Source: Helichrysum umbraculigerum (Eukaryota > Streptophyta > Magnoliopsida > Asterales > Asteraceae). Taken from it: a DNA stretch of 64,000 nt. A program made the translations under genes and the position numbers. The notes beneath the pieces are model-generated. The model worked only from the letters and a program-made list of their open reading frames with translations. It was not told the origin of the DNA and ran no database searches. Shown here in pieces: positions 48,202 to 58,290 of this stretch. The stretch spans positions 29,476,179-29,540,178 of the forward strand of contig CATIUR010000005.1 in NCBI GenBank assembly GCA_949592205.1, given 5' to 3'. Each line of letters starts with the position of its first letter. Within the stretch, counting starts at the first letter, position 1.

Positions 48202-49308
48202 ATGCCTCCACGACAAAAGTTCACTCAAGCTCAGGTCGATCGATTGGTTGCTGACGCAGTACTTGCCGAGCGACAACGATCCGAAAGTGCTGAGACACCA
48301 CCAAATGCCCCTGTAGTGAAACCCTGCACCTACAAAGACTTCCTTAACTGCAATCCTTTGAGCTTCAAAGGCACAGAAGGTGCCATTGGGTTGTTACGAT
48401 GGATGGAGAAGACAGAGGCAGTCTTTCGCATCTGTAGTTGCCCTGAGAACTGTAAGGTCAAGTTCTCCACCTACATTTTCATGGATGATGCTCTGACATG
48501 GTGGAACACTTATGCTGACTCCATAGGCCAAGACATTGCTCTGGAAACTCCTTGGGATGAACTGAAGAAAATGCTCAAGGATGAGTATTGTCCCAGGGAT
48601 GAAATTCAACAGCTTGAGGCGGAATTCTGGAATCTCTCCACTCAAGGGAACGACATTGCCAGCTACACCTCTCGATTCAATCAGTTGGCACACCTTTGCC
48701 CATCAATGGTTGATACAGAATTCAAGCGAATTGAGCGCTATGTCTGGGGACTTCCTCCACAAATTCAAGGGATGGTTACTTCATCCAACTCTCCTACATT
48801 TCATGGTAATGTGCGCATGGCACATAAGCTGATGACACAGATCGTTCGCCAAGGAACGTCTGTTGTCAAGAGTACTGTAAACCACACTAGTGATAACAAG
48901 AGGAAAACTGATGGAAGCTCTGGAAGTCAGAGCCAAGCTAACAAGAAACCTGCAACTGTTCAGGCCAACACTTCTGAAACTGATGACAAGAAAGAGTATA
49001 AGGGAAGAAAGCCCTATTGCTCTAAGTGCAAGCTTCATCATGATGGTCTATGTCCTTGCACCAAATGCAAGCGATTTGGACATCTGACCAAGGACTGTAA
49101 AGAAACCACCACTGGTACCGACACCTCTACACCCAAAACCTGCTATGAGTGCAATGGTACCGGGCATTTTAAGAGAGATTGCCCAAAACTGAAGGGCAAA
49201 AACAACAACGCTGCTAAGGGCAGGTTCTATGTACTTAATGCTGAAGGTAAACACAAGAACCCTAGACTTATTGACTTACTCAACACGGGTACGCTCACTC
49301 CCGGATAA
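48202..49308 (+). CDS. Gag protein of the gag-only LTR element
   Basis: 368 residues, intact. The centre is a retrotransposon gag domain (GAIGLLRWMEKTEAVFRIC, then DALTWWNTY, then EFWNLSTQGNDIASYTSRFNQL). A basic Ser/Gln-rich linker follows, then Cys-rich knuckles: CSKCKLHHDGLC, CTKCKRFGHLTKDC and CYECNGTGHFKRDC, the last two of CX2CX4HX4C type. The frame stops soon after PRLIDLLNTG and is not followed by protease or pol. Gag packages element RNA into virus-like particles; the missing enzymes would have to come from a related autonomous element. Its intact state next to a missing pol suggests selection on gag or a recent origin. Confidence 0.9.
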   Translation: MPPRQKFTQAQVDRLVADAVLAERQRSESAETPPNAPVVKPCTYKDFLNCNPLSFKGTEGAIGLLRWMEKTEAVFRICSCPENCKVKFSTYIFMDDALTWWNTYADSIGQDIALETPWDELKKMLKDEYCPRDEIQQLEAEFWNLSTQGNDIASYTSRFNQLAHLCPSMVDTEFKRIERYVWGLPPQIQGMVTSSNSPTFHGNVRMAHKLMTQIVRQGTSVVKSTVNHTSDNKRKTDGSSGSQSQANKKPATVQANTSETDDKKEYKGRKPYCSKCKLHHDGLCPCTKCKRFGHLTKDCKETTTGTDTSTPKTCYECNGTGHFKRDCPKLKGKNNNAAKGRFYVLNAEGKHKNPRLIDLLNTGTLTPG

Positions 49309-50703
49309 CCAAAACCGCATCTGTACTACTTACTTGAATATGTTCTATTACTGTTTAGTACTTTATGTGTTTCCTAAGATTCTAAGTACAAATAGAATAA
49401 GGAAATTGGCGAACTATTTCAGGTAGACAGTATGAAACCGATGGAATCGGTAATACATACAAGTATGATTAGGCTATTAGGGATATTGGCATATATACAT
49501 ACATAGGCCTAGACTACATACTACTCACTAGGCTATTATATACTGGATGTATAGGAATAGGCCTTTACTTGATGATACATTTGAGACTGTCTACACCACT
49601 GCCACAAACAAACATACTGATTTCAACGTCCTTTGATAAGAAGATCGGGACTCTATTTTAAACTGCTACAGTCTACAAAATTTTTATGTTTACAACGTAC
49701 TCCGTCGTACTGTTAGGCGAACCCTAGGAAAATCATTTTCAACAATTTTAACATGCTTTTACCCCGGACTTTTCTTAAAATCTGTTTTCAAATAAATTTT
49801 GTTAAACGAGATTTCAAAACTTTGTCGCTGACAAGAATTTCAACCAAACTGTTTATTGACTAAAGTTTTCGACAAACTTCAAAGTTTTTCAATCAACTTT
49901 CACTGTCAAAATTTTCTGACAAATGTACTTTTAACAAACATGTTGCAAAATTTCTTATGAAAAGTTTTAAAGAAATTTTCAAAACTTCAAAACCGTTCAA
50001 ACTTGCTTACTGTATACAACTTGATACAAAACTTCAAACCTTGAATGGTCAACAAAATTACACAGTACACAATGACTTCCTTGCTGTTATAGGAACAAAA
50101 CTTACCAGAATCTGAATAGGGATGCGATTATGGTAACTCGCTAGCAACCTATCTGCTTTCATACTACTTACTTGATAAACTTTACTTGCTACTTGATACT
50201 TGTTAGGTTTTCCCTAGATTCTAAGTACACTAAAGAGTTAGGGGAAAATCTCCATATATGAAACTAGTTTTAGCACAAAGGTATAGGAATCACATATCCT
50301 ACGCTGTAGTATACCGGAAAACATACCGGTTGACTTTTATATACTGGGTAACGTCCCGAGTAAAACAAATTTTTGGGTGACGACTCACATAAAACCGTAT
50401 TTTCGGGTAACATCCCGCATAAACCTGAAATGTGCTAAACCACTTCGTTTCTGTATGAGACTGATAGAGTCTAAGCTGCAGCTCAATTGGTGATACTAAG
50501 TGGTAACACTTAGTATTAAAGGTGAGGTCTTGAGTTCAAGCCTCACAACAACCCACTATTAGCTAATAGAGGTGAGGCCTCAGCAATAGTGATGGGTTGG
50601 GGTGCATTGGGCTGCAGACCTAGGGCCCAATAAGCCTCAGCTGGTGGCAGGCTCACCGCCTCCCTCGAGCCCATAGGGCCATCGCGAGGGGTGGGGTGTC
50701 ACA
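49309..50703. other. 3' part of the gag-only element, non-coding
   Basis: AT-rich with many AAAACTTC/TTTCAAA words and no pol motif. CTAAGTAC-type blocks recur near 49383 and 50221. The last 120 bases are GC-rich and end GGGTGTCACA, unlike the 5' LTR end except for those terminal bases. Confidence 0.6.
50476..50550 (+). mobile_element. tRNA-like SINE head near the element's right end
   Basis: A-box-like GCTCAATTGGTGA and B-box-like GAGTTCAAGCC at tRNA spacing. Possibly a SINE remnant that replaced part of the 3' region. No poly-A tail or target duplication was found. Confidence 0.4.
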
Positions 50704-51030
50704 ATGCGACTCATCCGAAATTGGGATTTTTATTAACTTTCTATGACAATCAATGTTGGCTCTATTCTGACTTAACCAATCCATGCCTAAAACCGCATCA
50801 AAACCGGGGATAGGCATCAAAAGAAATGAGACAGGAAAACTATGTCCTTCGATTAAAATATTAGCTCCAGTCACCGATGTGGTAACCGGAACCATTTTGC
50901 CATTAGCTACCTCAACCTCAATAGGATTTGTAATAACAGTGGGAGCTAATTTCAATCTATCACAGAAATGCATAGATACAAAAGAGCAATTGGCTCCCGA
51001 ATCGAATAAAACACATGCCAGAATTGATAA
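50653..51030 (-). pseudogene. Aspartic protease segment of the gypsy element (interrupted)
   Basis: Read leftwards: a DSGA-type active-site region, then VANGKMVPVTTSV and FDAVLGMDWLSQNRANIDC, as in retrotransposon aspartic proteases. The active-site part is in a different frame from gag (one-base shift near 51030), and the domain's end is cut by the insertion at 50703. The last codons read on the minus strand below 50704 belong to the inserted element. Confidence 0.88.
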
Positions 51031-52420
51031 GAAAAGTACCGGTTATGACATCCTCTATTCTGACAGCTTCATCAGCTGTCATCTTGAACGCTCTGCCAGT
51101 TGCTGATGGTGGATTCTTTCTTTTCTGGCCAGATGATGAAGACCCACCGACCGTACCCACTCTCTGTCTACCAGTCACAGTACACTGCCCTGCACGATGA
51201 CCCTCTTTATGGCAGTTCCAGCAAACATTATTAGGAAAAGTGCAATCCTTGAAATCATGACCAAGCTGCCCACACTTAATACATCTACGAGTCTGAGGAG
51301 TACATGGTCCAGTGTGCTTGGACTTACAACTTTGGCACCAATTAGTTCTATCTATATTAACACCACTACCAGAACTTAGTTTCTTACCCTGAGATGACCC
51401 ATGCCATTTCTTCTTCCCGGGGCTCCCCGAAGAGTCAACTTTAGGTTTCAATGCAGATTTTTCTTTAACCTCCAAACCTTGTGCCCGAATATCACCATCC
51501 ACAGAACGGGCCAACTCAAAAGCTTGGGTAAGGGAACCCGCTAGTCTCACTGTCATCCGATAATCATGGGGCAACGTTCCTACAAAGTGGTCAATCTGGG
51601 TACGTTCATCCGGTACCCATTGGTGCACAAACCTTAGTTTTTCGGTAAATTGAGAAATGAGATCATCCATTGTCATCCTATCTGTTAATTGCAAATCCAT
51701 AAACTCACGTCGAATACGAGTCATATCAAATCCAGAACAGTACTTCTTGCAAACCTCATTGTAGAAGTCATACCATCTTATAGAAGCCCTTTGTTGTGGT
51801 GTCAGATGTGAGGTGATAGAATCCCACCAACCCATTGCTGGGCCCTTAAGTAGTTGCACCGCATAAGGAACCTTTACCTCGTCTTCACATCTACAAACCT
51901 CGAATTTCCTTTCCACATCCCTCAACCAATCCAAAGTAACGGAGGGATTGGTACTACCATGGTAATTGGATGGTCCGCTAGATTTAATAGTCTTGAATGA
52001 GCACAACTTATGTTGATACGGAGGAGGAAATACCGGAAATTGATAACCTGAAGGCCCGGAAGAGAACGGGGCCGATGTTCGATAATTACCATCATGCTGC
52101 TGTTGATGGTAATGAGGCAAAGATGTGGGAATCTGTGATGTCACTAATGAAGGTGGTACAGTGCTAATAAACGGTGGTAAAGTCTGATGAATCTGCTGAG
52201 ATGTTCGAGCTTGTTGATCTATTAGAAACTGTTGTTCAACCGCCTTAAGCCTAACCACTTCCCCTTCTAGGTGCAACATATAATCCTCTTGACTTAATTC
52301 CCCTGCCGAGAAAGAAGTACCAGTCTGACCCTGACTAACACTTTGATTTTCGGGAGAGGTGTCATTCGTTCCTGAGATGTTGTTGTTGGGGGTAACGGTC
52401 TGGTTCTCATTATCTGCCAT
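50960..52420 (-). CDS. Gag of the Ty3/gypsy element
   Basis: About 486 residues from the Met at 52420. The N-terminus is Asn/Gln/Ser-rich with a Pro/Gln stretch. The gag core includes DWLRDVERKFEVCRC, GPAMGWWDSI and EFMDLQLTDRMTMDDLISQF. A basic linker (SPGKKKWHGSSQG) leads to two CCHC knuckles, CIKCGQLGHDFKDC and CWNCHKEGHRAGQC. The final 20 or so residues are a frameshift product where the frame should run into protease. Otherwise intact, next to the PBS and 5' LTR. Confidence 0.92.
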   Translation of the reverse strand: MADNENQTVTPNNNISGTNDTSPENQSVSQGQTGTSFSAGELSQEDYMLHLEGEVVRLKAVEQQFLIDQQARTSQQIHQTLPPFISTVPPSLVTSQIPTSLPHYHQQQHDGNYRTSAPFSSGPSGYQFPVFPPPYQHKLCSFKTIKSSGPSNYHGSTNPSVTLDWLRDVERKFEVCRCEDEVKVPYAVQLLKGPAMGWWDSITSHLTPQQRASIRWYDFYNEVCKKYCSGFDMTRIRREFMDLQLTDRMTMDDLISQFTEKLRFVHQWVPDERTQIDHFVGTLPHDYRMTVRLAGSLTQAFELARSVDGDIRAQGLEVKEKSALKPKVDSSGSPGKKKWHGSSQGKKLSSGSGVNIDRTNWCQSCKSKHTGPCTPQTRRCIKCGQLGHDFKDCTFPNNVCWNCHKEGHRAGQCTVTGRQRVGTVGGSSSSGQKRKNPPSATGRAFKMTADEAVRIEDVITGTFLINSGMCFIRFGSQLLFCIYAFL

Positions 52421-52579
52421 TCCCTGTATTAAAACACATCTCACCATTCGTTAATCGTTAGTACCTACATACTAACCAATTATCCTATCCTAGCTAAATC
52501 CCACACCTTGGAATGTTTGACTAACACAAATAGGTTTGGGATTGAACACATAACCAATGTTCAATTCACCCAAACCTAG

Positions 52580-52592
52580 GCTTTGATACCAA
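52580..52592 (-). other. Primer binding site of the gypsy element
   Basis: On the minus strand TGGTATCAAAGCC lies three bases after the 5' LTR and matches initiator Met tRNA with one mismatch. Confidence 0.92.
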
Positions 52593-52595
52593 TTT

Positions 52596-54484
52596 ATAAC
52601 ACCACTGAAATTCATGAACATTTTTTTTATACATATATCGTTCGGAAGCGAGTAATACAAATCATGCATTATAGATTGTGTATATCATATTTCCAAAAGC
52701 ACAATCTATGCATGCATGATAAGTTGGTACAATGATCACATTAACTACAACCATTAAGTTAGGTGTTATATAAGTTCAAAACATAAGTTTGGAAACGATA
52801 GCATGTTTATATATAAATTTCAGAGTAGGCAGTCAAACATTCTTCAAAGCAAACTTCTTGCCCACCCACAACAAAAGTAATCTGCAAGAAGTGAGGAGAG
52901 GGATTAGCACAAAGCTAAGTGAATAGATTCTTAACTATCAACCTAACTCAGATTCACAATTGTTTACAGCTAAGCATCATAAACAAATAACTTCAAAGAG
53001 GATCGGTGGTCCTTGAGGCACCCTACTGTCGTGGTAGCCCCCAAGCAACACTTACAACCACTGAAGGCCAATTCAGTGATCTAACCGATGGTTTGGTACT
53101 ATTACTACTTCCAACATTATTCCAATGAGCAACACATGTACAGAGTACTAATGTTATCCAAGTAATAGTACCAAACTCAATCGCAATTGACCTCTGAAAG
53201 ATTCACATAATCCATAATCATCATGGCAATATGTTAATTAAACAATACACAAGTAAAACCAAGTTACCCGTTGTAACCAGATTGTTACAACCAACTTAGA
53301 CTGAAAGCCAATGATCCACTCACCCTTACTGTCACAGTCTCCACTCAGAGATCTAATCTTTCTGAGTCTTCGCTTTATCTGAGAATATAATCAAAACCCG
53401 AGTTAGATTCTCATATCAAGTTTGTCACACTCTATTCATGTATATAATGTCACATAAGGGCACCTAACATACTTTTAATGAAATATAATTAACATGAATG
53501 CACAAGTCACGAGTCATCAAATTCATCAATTTAAAACAGGCAAACGCGATCCGGGTAAGTGATGGCTGGATCGCGTTCCCATGCACAAAATGTTCTGTTA
53601 CCGTTTTACACTTGCAAACGCGATCCGGGCTAAATGTGGCTGGATCGCGTTCCCAAGAACAAATCCGCTTGACCTCAAATTCTTACAGGCTAACGCGATC
53701 CGGACAAGGTTACAGGATCGCGTTTCAAAAAACAAAACGCACTGAGACAAAATAACACATAGCAACGCGATCCGGGTTGGTTTGAGCTGGATCGCGTTTC
53801 TAACTTTTTTAGCAACAACAACCAGATCTGCAAACACTTACAGCTCGGATCCAAACCCCAAATTTACCCAAATCAGTTGAAATACTCGATTTTAATCATA
53901 AATTAACCACAAACTTCAACTAAAAACATGTTATAACAACAAATAAACATCATCAAGTTCCAATTTCTATGCATACATCATTAATCTAACCTAATTCTAC
54001 CAATTCAAACATACACATGAAAATGGGTAAAAATCACTTACAATGGAGATGATGAAGAGATGATGGTGATGAAGTTAGTAGTTACAATCAAAATCACAGC
54101 CTTAGGATTGAATGTAATTGATTTCTTTTGATTTCAAGTATAAATGTGTGGGTGTTCTTGAGGTGTGAAAGGGAAATGGGAATGAGATCAAGTTAGGTCG
54201 GCCTACACATTTTATTCAATTCATAAGCAGTATAAAATCATACCCCTTCTAAATCTATTGTCTGGAACCTAAAACCAATTTGCGAGAAAATAAGTTTTAT
54301 TATACCTACAACTAAATTAATTTAAAACAAATAATAATTTATTTATCACATTAAGTCTTTTGATCATTTAACTTATTAATTTCCAATTTCTCAATAAAAT
54401 CAAATTGTTTCTAAATACAATTTAAATACAAATAAAGTAAGGAAAATACCGTATTTCTACTAGGCCCAAATCAAGGATGTTACA
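52596..54484 (-). repeat. 5' LTR of the gypsy element
   Basis: Pairs with 37708-39592. In element orientation TGTAACATCC...GGTGTTATA, next to the PBS. Contains the second copy of the four-hairpin array. Confidence 0.95.
53543..53798. repeat. Four-hairpin array AACGCGATCC...GGATCGCGTT (5' LTR)
   Basis: Same four units as at 38651-38906. Substitutions between the two LTRs in this region fall outside the 10-base arms; all eight arms are identical. Confidence 0.95.
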
Positions 54485-54805
54485 GTAAAAAGGTCTTAAA
54501 TTTTTTAAGGGTACTTTAGTCATTTTATGAGAAATGAGAAACTAAGTGAAACGAAAATTCGGATAAAGAGACTGAGTCCATAAAAAATTCGACCTGTGAA
54601 TGAAGAGTGAAATGTATAAACATGAGGACGAGGGATGTAATTTACTCATTAACAAATGGTTTGAGCAATTTGATATTTTTCTATCACCTTCTTTAAATTT
54701 TATATAGGGTATAATTTTATTATTTACATTAATCTTTAGGCTTATAATTTGCATCAATTAGTGGGTGTTTTGGTGGGCTTATTTTGAAGCTATTACTTAC
54801 TGCTT

Positions 54806-55410
54806 AGACCACTCCCAACGGGCGTCGGTCCGTGGCGTCAGTTTTTGGTGACAACGTTGTTGGCACAGTGACGTCGGCTTATGCGGTCGATTTTTCGCGT
54901 CTCTTTTTCGACGGGAACTGACAGAAGCGAGTGGGGCTCGCGAGTTGTATAAACGTTTTCCCTCTTTCTTTTTTTGCCGATTTAGTTTTTTTTTTTTGAA
55001 ATGGTTTATGCTGCTGTGTGTGGTTTAACGAAGAAGACGATCATTTGGTGGTATTGGTAGGTTTAAAACTTGCTACACAAAAGGATAAGTTTTGGATTGG
55101 GCCTAATTCACGTCCCATATAATGAATTTTGTTTAATTTTTCAATTTTAAAATAAAAACAAAGAATGTTATATATATATTTTTTTAAAAGTAAATAAAGA
55201 TCACGTATAAAATTTATTAGTTTTAATTAATGTAATATTTTTAACATTAATGAAAATGTTTTATTAATTTTGTATTTTAAATAAATAAAGTAAATAATGT
55301 GTGGGGTCAAAAAAAACTGAAGTGATGTTTACTGTTGACAGTGTAGTGTCAGTTTTGAAAAGTGCTGAAATGGTTCTGATTTGACACAAACTGATGGTTG
55401 GGAGGGGTCT
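54806..55410. mobile_element. Non-autonomous DNA element with AGACCMCTCCCAAC ends
   Basis: Left end AGACCACTCCCAACG, right end (reversed) AGACCCCTCCCAACC. The interior is GC-rich at the left and AT-rich in the middle. No transposase. Target duplication not resolved. Confidence 0.6.
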
Positions 55411-55549
55411 TCTAAGTTTGTAATCTAAAAAATTGAAGCTTATTTTAAACTTATGAAACTCCTTTCACAAGTCACAATAAGCATATAAATTCAAACAAAT
55501 AAGTTCATCGAAACACTAAAATATTACGTAGTACTTTATTACGTTGAAA

Positions 55550-55744
55550 GGGTTTGTCTAACGTGTGCCCTAAGGGCATATGTTAAGACAAGAATATTCA
55601 TCTCGAAAAATAAGAAATGCATTTTTCAAGAAGAATCTTGATACCTTTTTCATTTTTCGAAAAGAATGTTTTCAACTTTTTCAATTTTCGAGAAGAATAT
55701 TCACCCCTTAACCTGTGCCTTTAAGGCACAAGTTAGAAATTCCC
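55550..55744. mobile_element. MULE-type MITE, 195 bp
   Basis: Inverted ends GGGTTTGTCTAACGTGTGCC and its partner (reversed GGGAATTTCTAACTTGTGCC), flanked by the exact 9-bp duplication ACGTTGAAA (55541-55549 and 55745-55753). The inside has a further AAGAATATTC/GAAAAA inverted structure. Confidence 0.9.
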
Positions 55745-55939
55745 ACGTTGAAATAAACAAATAAGTCAAATAATCTTCAAAAATAAGCCCATCCCTCTTT
55801 AAATCGTTTTTCAAGTGAACGAATATAAAATATTAAAAGTTACGAGTAGATTAGAAATTATTAATTATATCATTCAGTTTTTGGCCTGAAGGTTACATAT
55901 GTTTTTAACTCAACAGTTACACAGTATGAATTATATTAA

Positions 55940-55967
55940 ACTAGTGTTAAACCCGTGCTATGCACGG
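55940..55967 (-). mobile_element. Possible Helitron 3' terminus
   Basis: On the minus strand a hairpin (CCGTGC-ATA-GCACGG, 55967-55953) is followed eight bases later by CTAGT and then T, the layout of Helitron 3' ends (CTRRT inserted before T). The 5' TC end was not located. Confidence 0.45.
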
Positions 55968-57809
55968 CTTCGTATATATAACACACTTGTAATTTTAAAC
56001 TGAGAAAAGAAATACATTGGTAAAGCGCAATCTTCGGTTGTCAAAAAAATACTAATGTACTTCGACTTGTACTAAAATTTTAGTACATGCATTAAAAGGA
56101 TTGAATAAATACATGTATGTAGCTTGAGGTCTTGGGTATTTGTGAAACTAATGCTCAGTTTGTTATAAAGTCCTTCCCTAAATAATATACAAACATCTAA
56201 AATCAAATTAAAATATTAATAAATACAAATTAAAGATAAAAGTTATAACTTTCATTATTACAAATGTTAACTTGATTATGCATTCACTTGAAAGTGGATC
56301 GATCTTGGATCAAAGAAATGTAGTGACTATCGACAACATGTTTCCTTATTATAAAGCTACATGTGTTCGACCCAAATCATTTGTACCATCACAGTCTGCT
56401 TGACCCGCTTGACCCTCCCGTTGTACTAAATATAGTTGTAAATTCAAGATTTGAACAGAAAAATGATCACAATTTATTGGTTTAAAGATATCAATTAGAT
56501 AATGAAAAGTCACGTAGTCGGAACACATTTCTTCAAATCGGTTTTGTAAGCTTTGAAGATATGGAAATCAAACTGACAATTTGCATCTGTGGTTTATACA
56601 AATTAGTAAACAATTTTTGAGTCATATGGAAATGTAAACTTTATTATAACCATCGTTTTTCTACCTTGATTTTCATTGTATTTGTATATGTATATACCCA
56701 AAGGGAAAACAGAGGTTTTGCAAAAGCCCATTAAAAGAGGCAAAAATGATTATGAGTATACCTTATACATAGCCAATCTCCATTCTTTGATCGAACATGA
56801 TCCTACTTTTTGTGATCTTTAGACTTTGAAGTCTTTCACGCAATAGGCCATTCCAATTTATGCACTTGATGTTTATTACGAAGTTCAAAACCTTACATCT
56901 ACCACATTTTAGTTCATCAAAGATGAGTTAAACACAACAATAGAGTTGCCAAATTCCAAATGCCCTTTATGACATCCTTCAAAACACAACAATATCATAT
57001 AAAAGAAGAAGAAATGGAACTGAAAACGCACTTGCCACTTAAGAATGCTCGAGATACATTATCACGTAAGGCAAACTCGAACATGCACATTTAATGCAAT
57101 AGCTTCGATCACATGGCATATATAGCTAACCTTTTTGCACACCAATCACTTCTTTTCATTCTTTTAAAGATCCGTCGTCGTCTATGAAGAACAAAATATT
57201 AGAAAAAGAATCAAATATGCAATAGTGTTGACAACAAATAGTAGTTAACTGAAGTGTAAATTCACGTTGAGGTTAGCACATTCTTACCTAATAAATAAAT
57301 TATAATGTTAGAATCGAATCATAAAAAACCAACAGTTAACTAAAAATTAAGGAAAAACACATAAATGGACCATTCATATATAATAACATGTTGTATGCCT
57401 TACTGTTACACATGTTGTAGACCATTCTTTTACATTTCATAAGAACTTACTGTGTGCACAATATAGCAATATATGCAAAGTACCTCATTCTAGATTATAT
57501 ATATATCAGAGAATATATATAACATTAATTGATGGGCACCTACAAAACAAAACTACATAAAGACAACCTCAAACTCAAGCTGAGAAACCATGAATCAATA
57601 TGACATACGAATCTTGAGATAAATATTGTAAACAAAAAAGACCTGTACACTCACATAACAGAAACATATGAATCTACCTAATTCTCATATTATGAATATT
57701 CATCCAACCAACTTCAAATATGTATGACAAATACATGAGCGGGATTACAACCATGGAGTTAAAAGAACTATGAATTTTAAGCAATTATTGTCATCAGTCG
57801 GTTATCTAT

Positions 57810-57979
57810 AGCAAATGATCACCAGCTCTGCTGGTTGTGATGCACGGGGTTTTACCCATAGGTCTCGGGTTCGAGTCCTGTGGTGGTTTTTCCTAGGTGA
57901 GGCAATATATGGGCTGGTAGTGGTGGCACGATGATACTCCATTACTGGCCCGCAGGTGTTATTTGCCGTTTCCAAAAAA
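57810..57979 (+). mobile_element. tRNA-derived SINE with 14-bp target duplication
   Basis: B box GGTTCGAGTCC, a tRNA-like head starting near 57820, and a 3' end in an A run (TTTCCAAAAAAA). The exact direct repeat AGTCGGTTATCTAT flanks it (57796-57809 and 57980-57993). A different family from the SINE at 9833. Confidence 0.88.
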
Positions 57980-58290
57980 AGTCGGTTATCTATTAATACA
58001 TCTTAAAAGTTGTGACCATTTATCTTATTGAACCTCAAAAGGTGGGACTGATCAGCTTATTTGAAGTGAAGACTATTATTTAAATCGCCAGCTAGGAAAA
58101 TATAAGGTGGACAGCTTCATTTTCTTTCTTAAGCACCAAAATTACATAGTAATGACACATAGGATTAAGATAGTTTAAGAAGTCTCCACCTAAGATGGGG
58201 ATACTTGATTAGTATGTTTGGAAGATTTAAATATTTAAATACACAGTAAAAAAAAAAAAAATAGAAATAATAAAATTAACATACGCTTCA

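Larger units (their letters stand above)
45251..50703 (+). mobile_element. Gag-only LTR element (TR-GAG-like) inserted in the gypsy element
   Basis: Starts TGTGACACCC and ends GGGTGTCACA, with the 5-bp duplication ATGCG on both sides (45246-45250 and 50704-50708). A 2.15-kb 5' LTR (45251-47403) is followed directly by a Met-tRNA PBS and an intact gag (48202-49308). No pol domain exists, and I find no second copy of the LTR before the right end, although the terminal bases and duplication are preserved. It lies opposite to the host element. Confidence 0.85.
37708..54484 (-). mobile_element. Complete Ty3/gypsy LTR retrotransposon with nested insertions
   Basis: Two near-identical LTRs (37708-39592 and 52596-54484) bracket a minus-strand gag-pol, with the 5-bp duplication GTAAA outside (37703-37707 and 54485-54489). 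The PBS next to the right LTR (52592-52580, read in reverse) matches initiator Met tRNA, and a purine-rich tract precedes the left LTR (AAGGAGGGAAGATT in reverse, near 39594-39607). So the right LTR is the 5' LTR. Domain order is gag, protease, reverse transcriptase, RNase H, integrase and a short chromodomain-like end, as in Ty3/gypsy. Two later insertions (42181-44826 and 45251-50703) split pol, each with its own 5-bp duplication. The coding region has several stops and shifts, so it is inactive. Confidence 0.95.
54490..58290. other. Intergenic region with small transposon remnants
   Basis: No supported gene. Holds the elements at 54806, 55550, 55940 and 57810, listed separately. The remaining AT-rich stretches (55980-57800) hold nothing I recognise. 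Confidence 0.5.
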
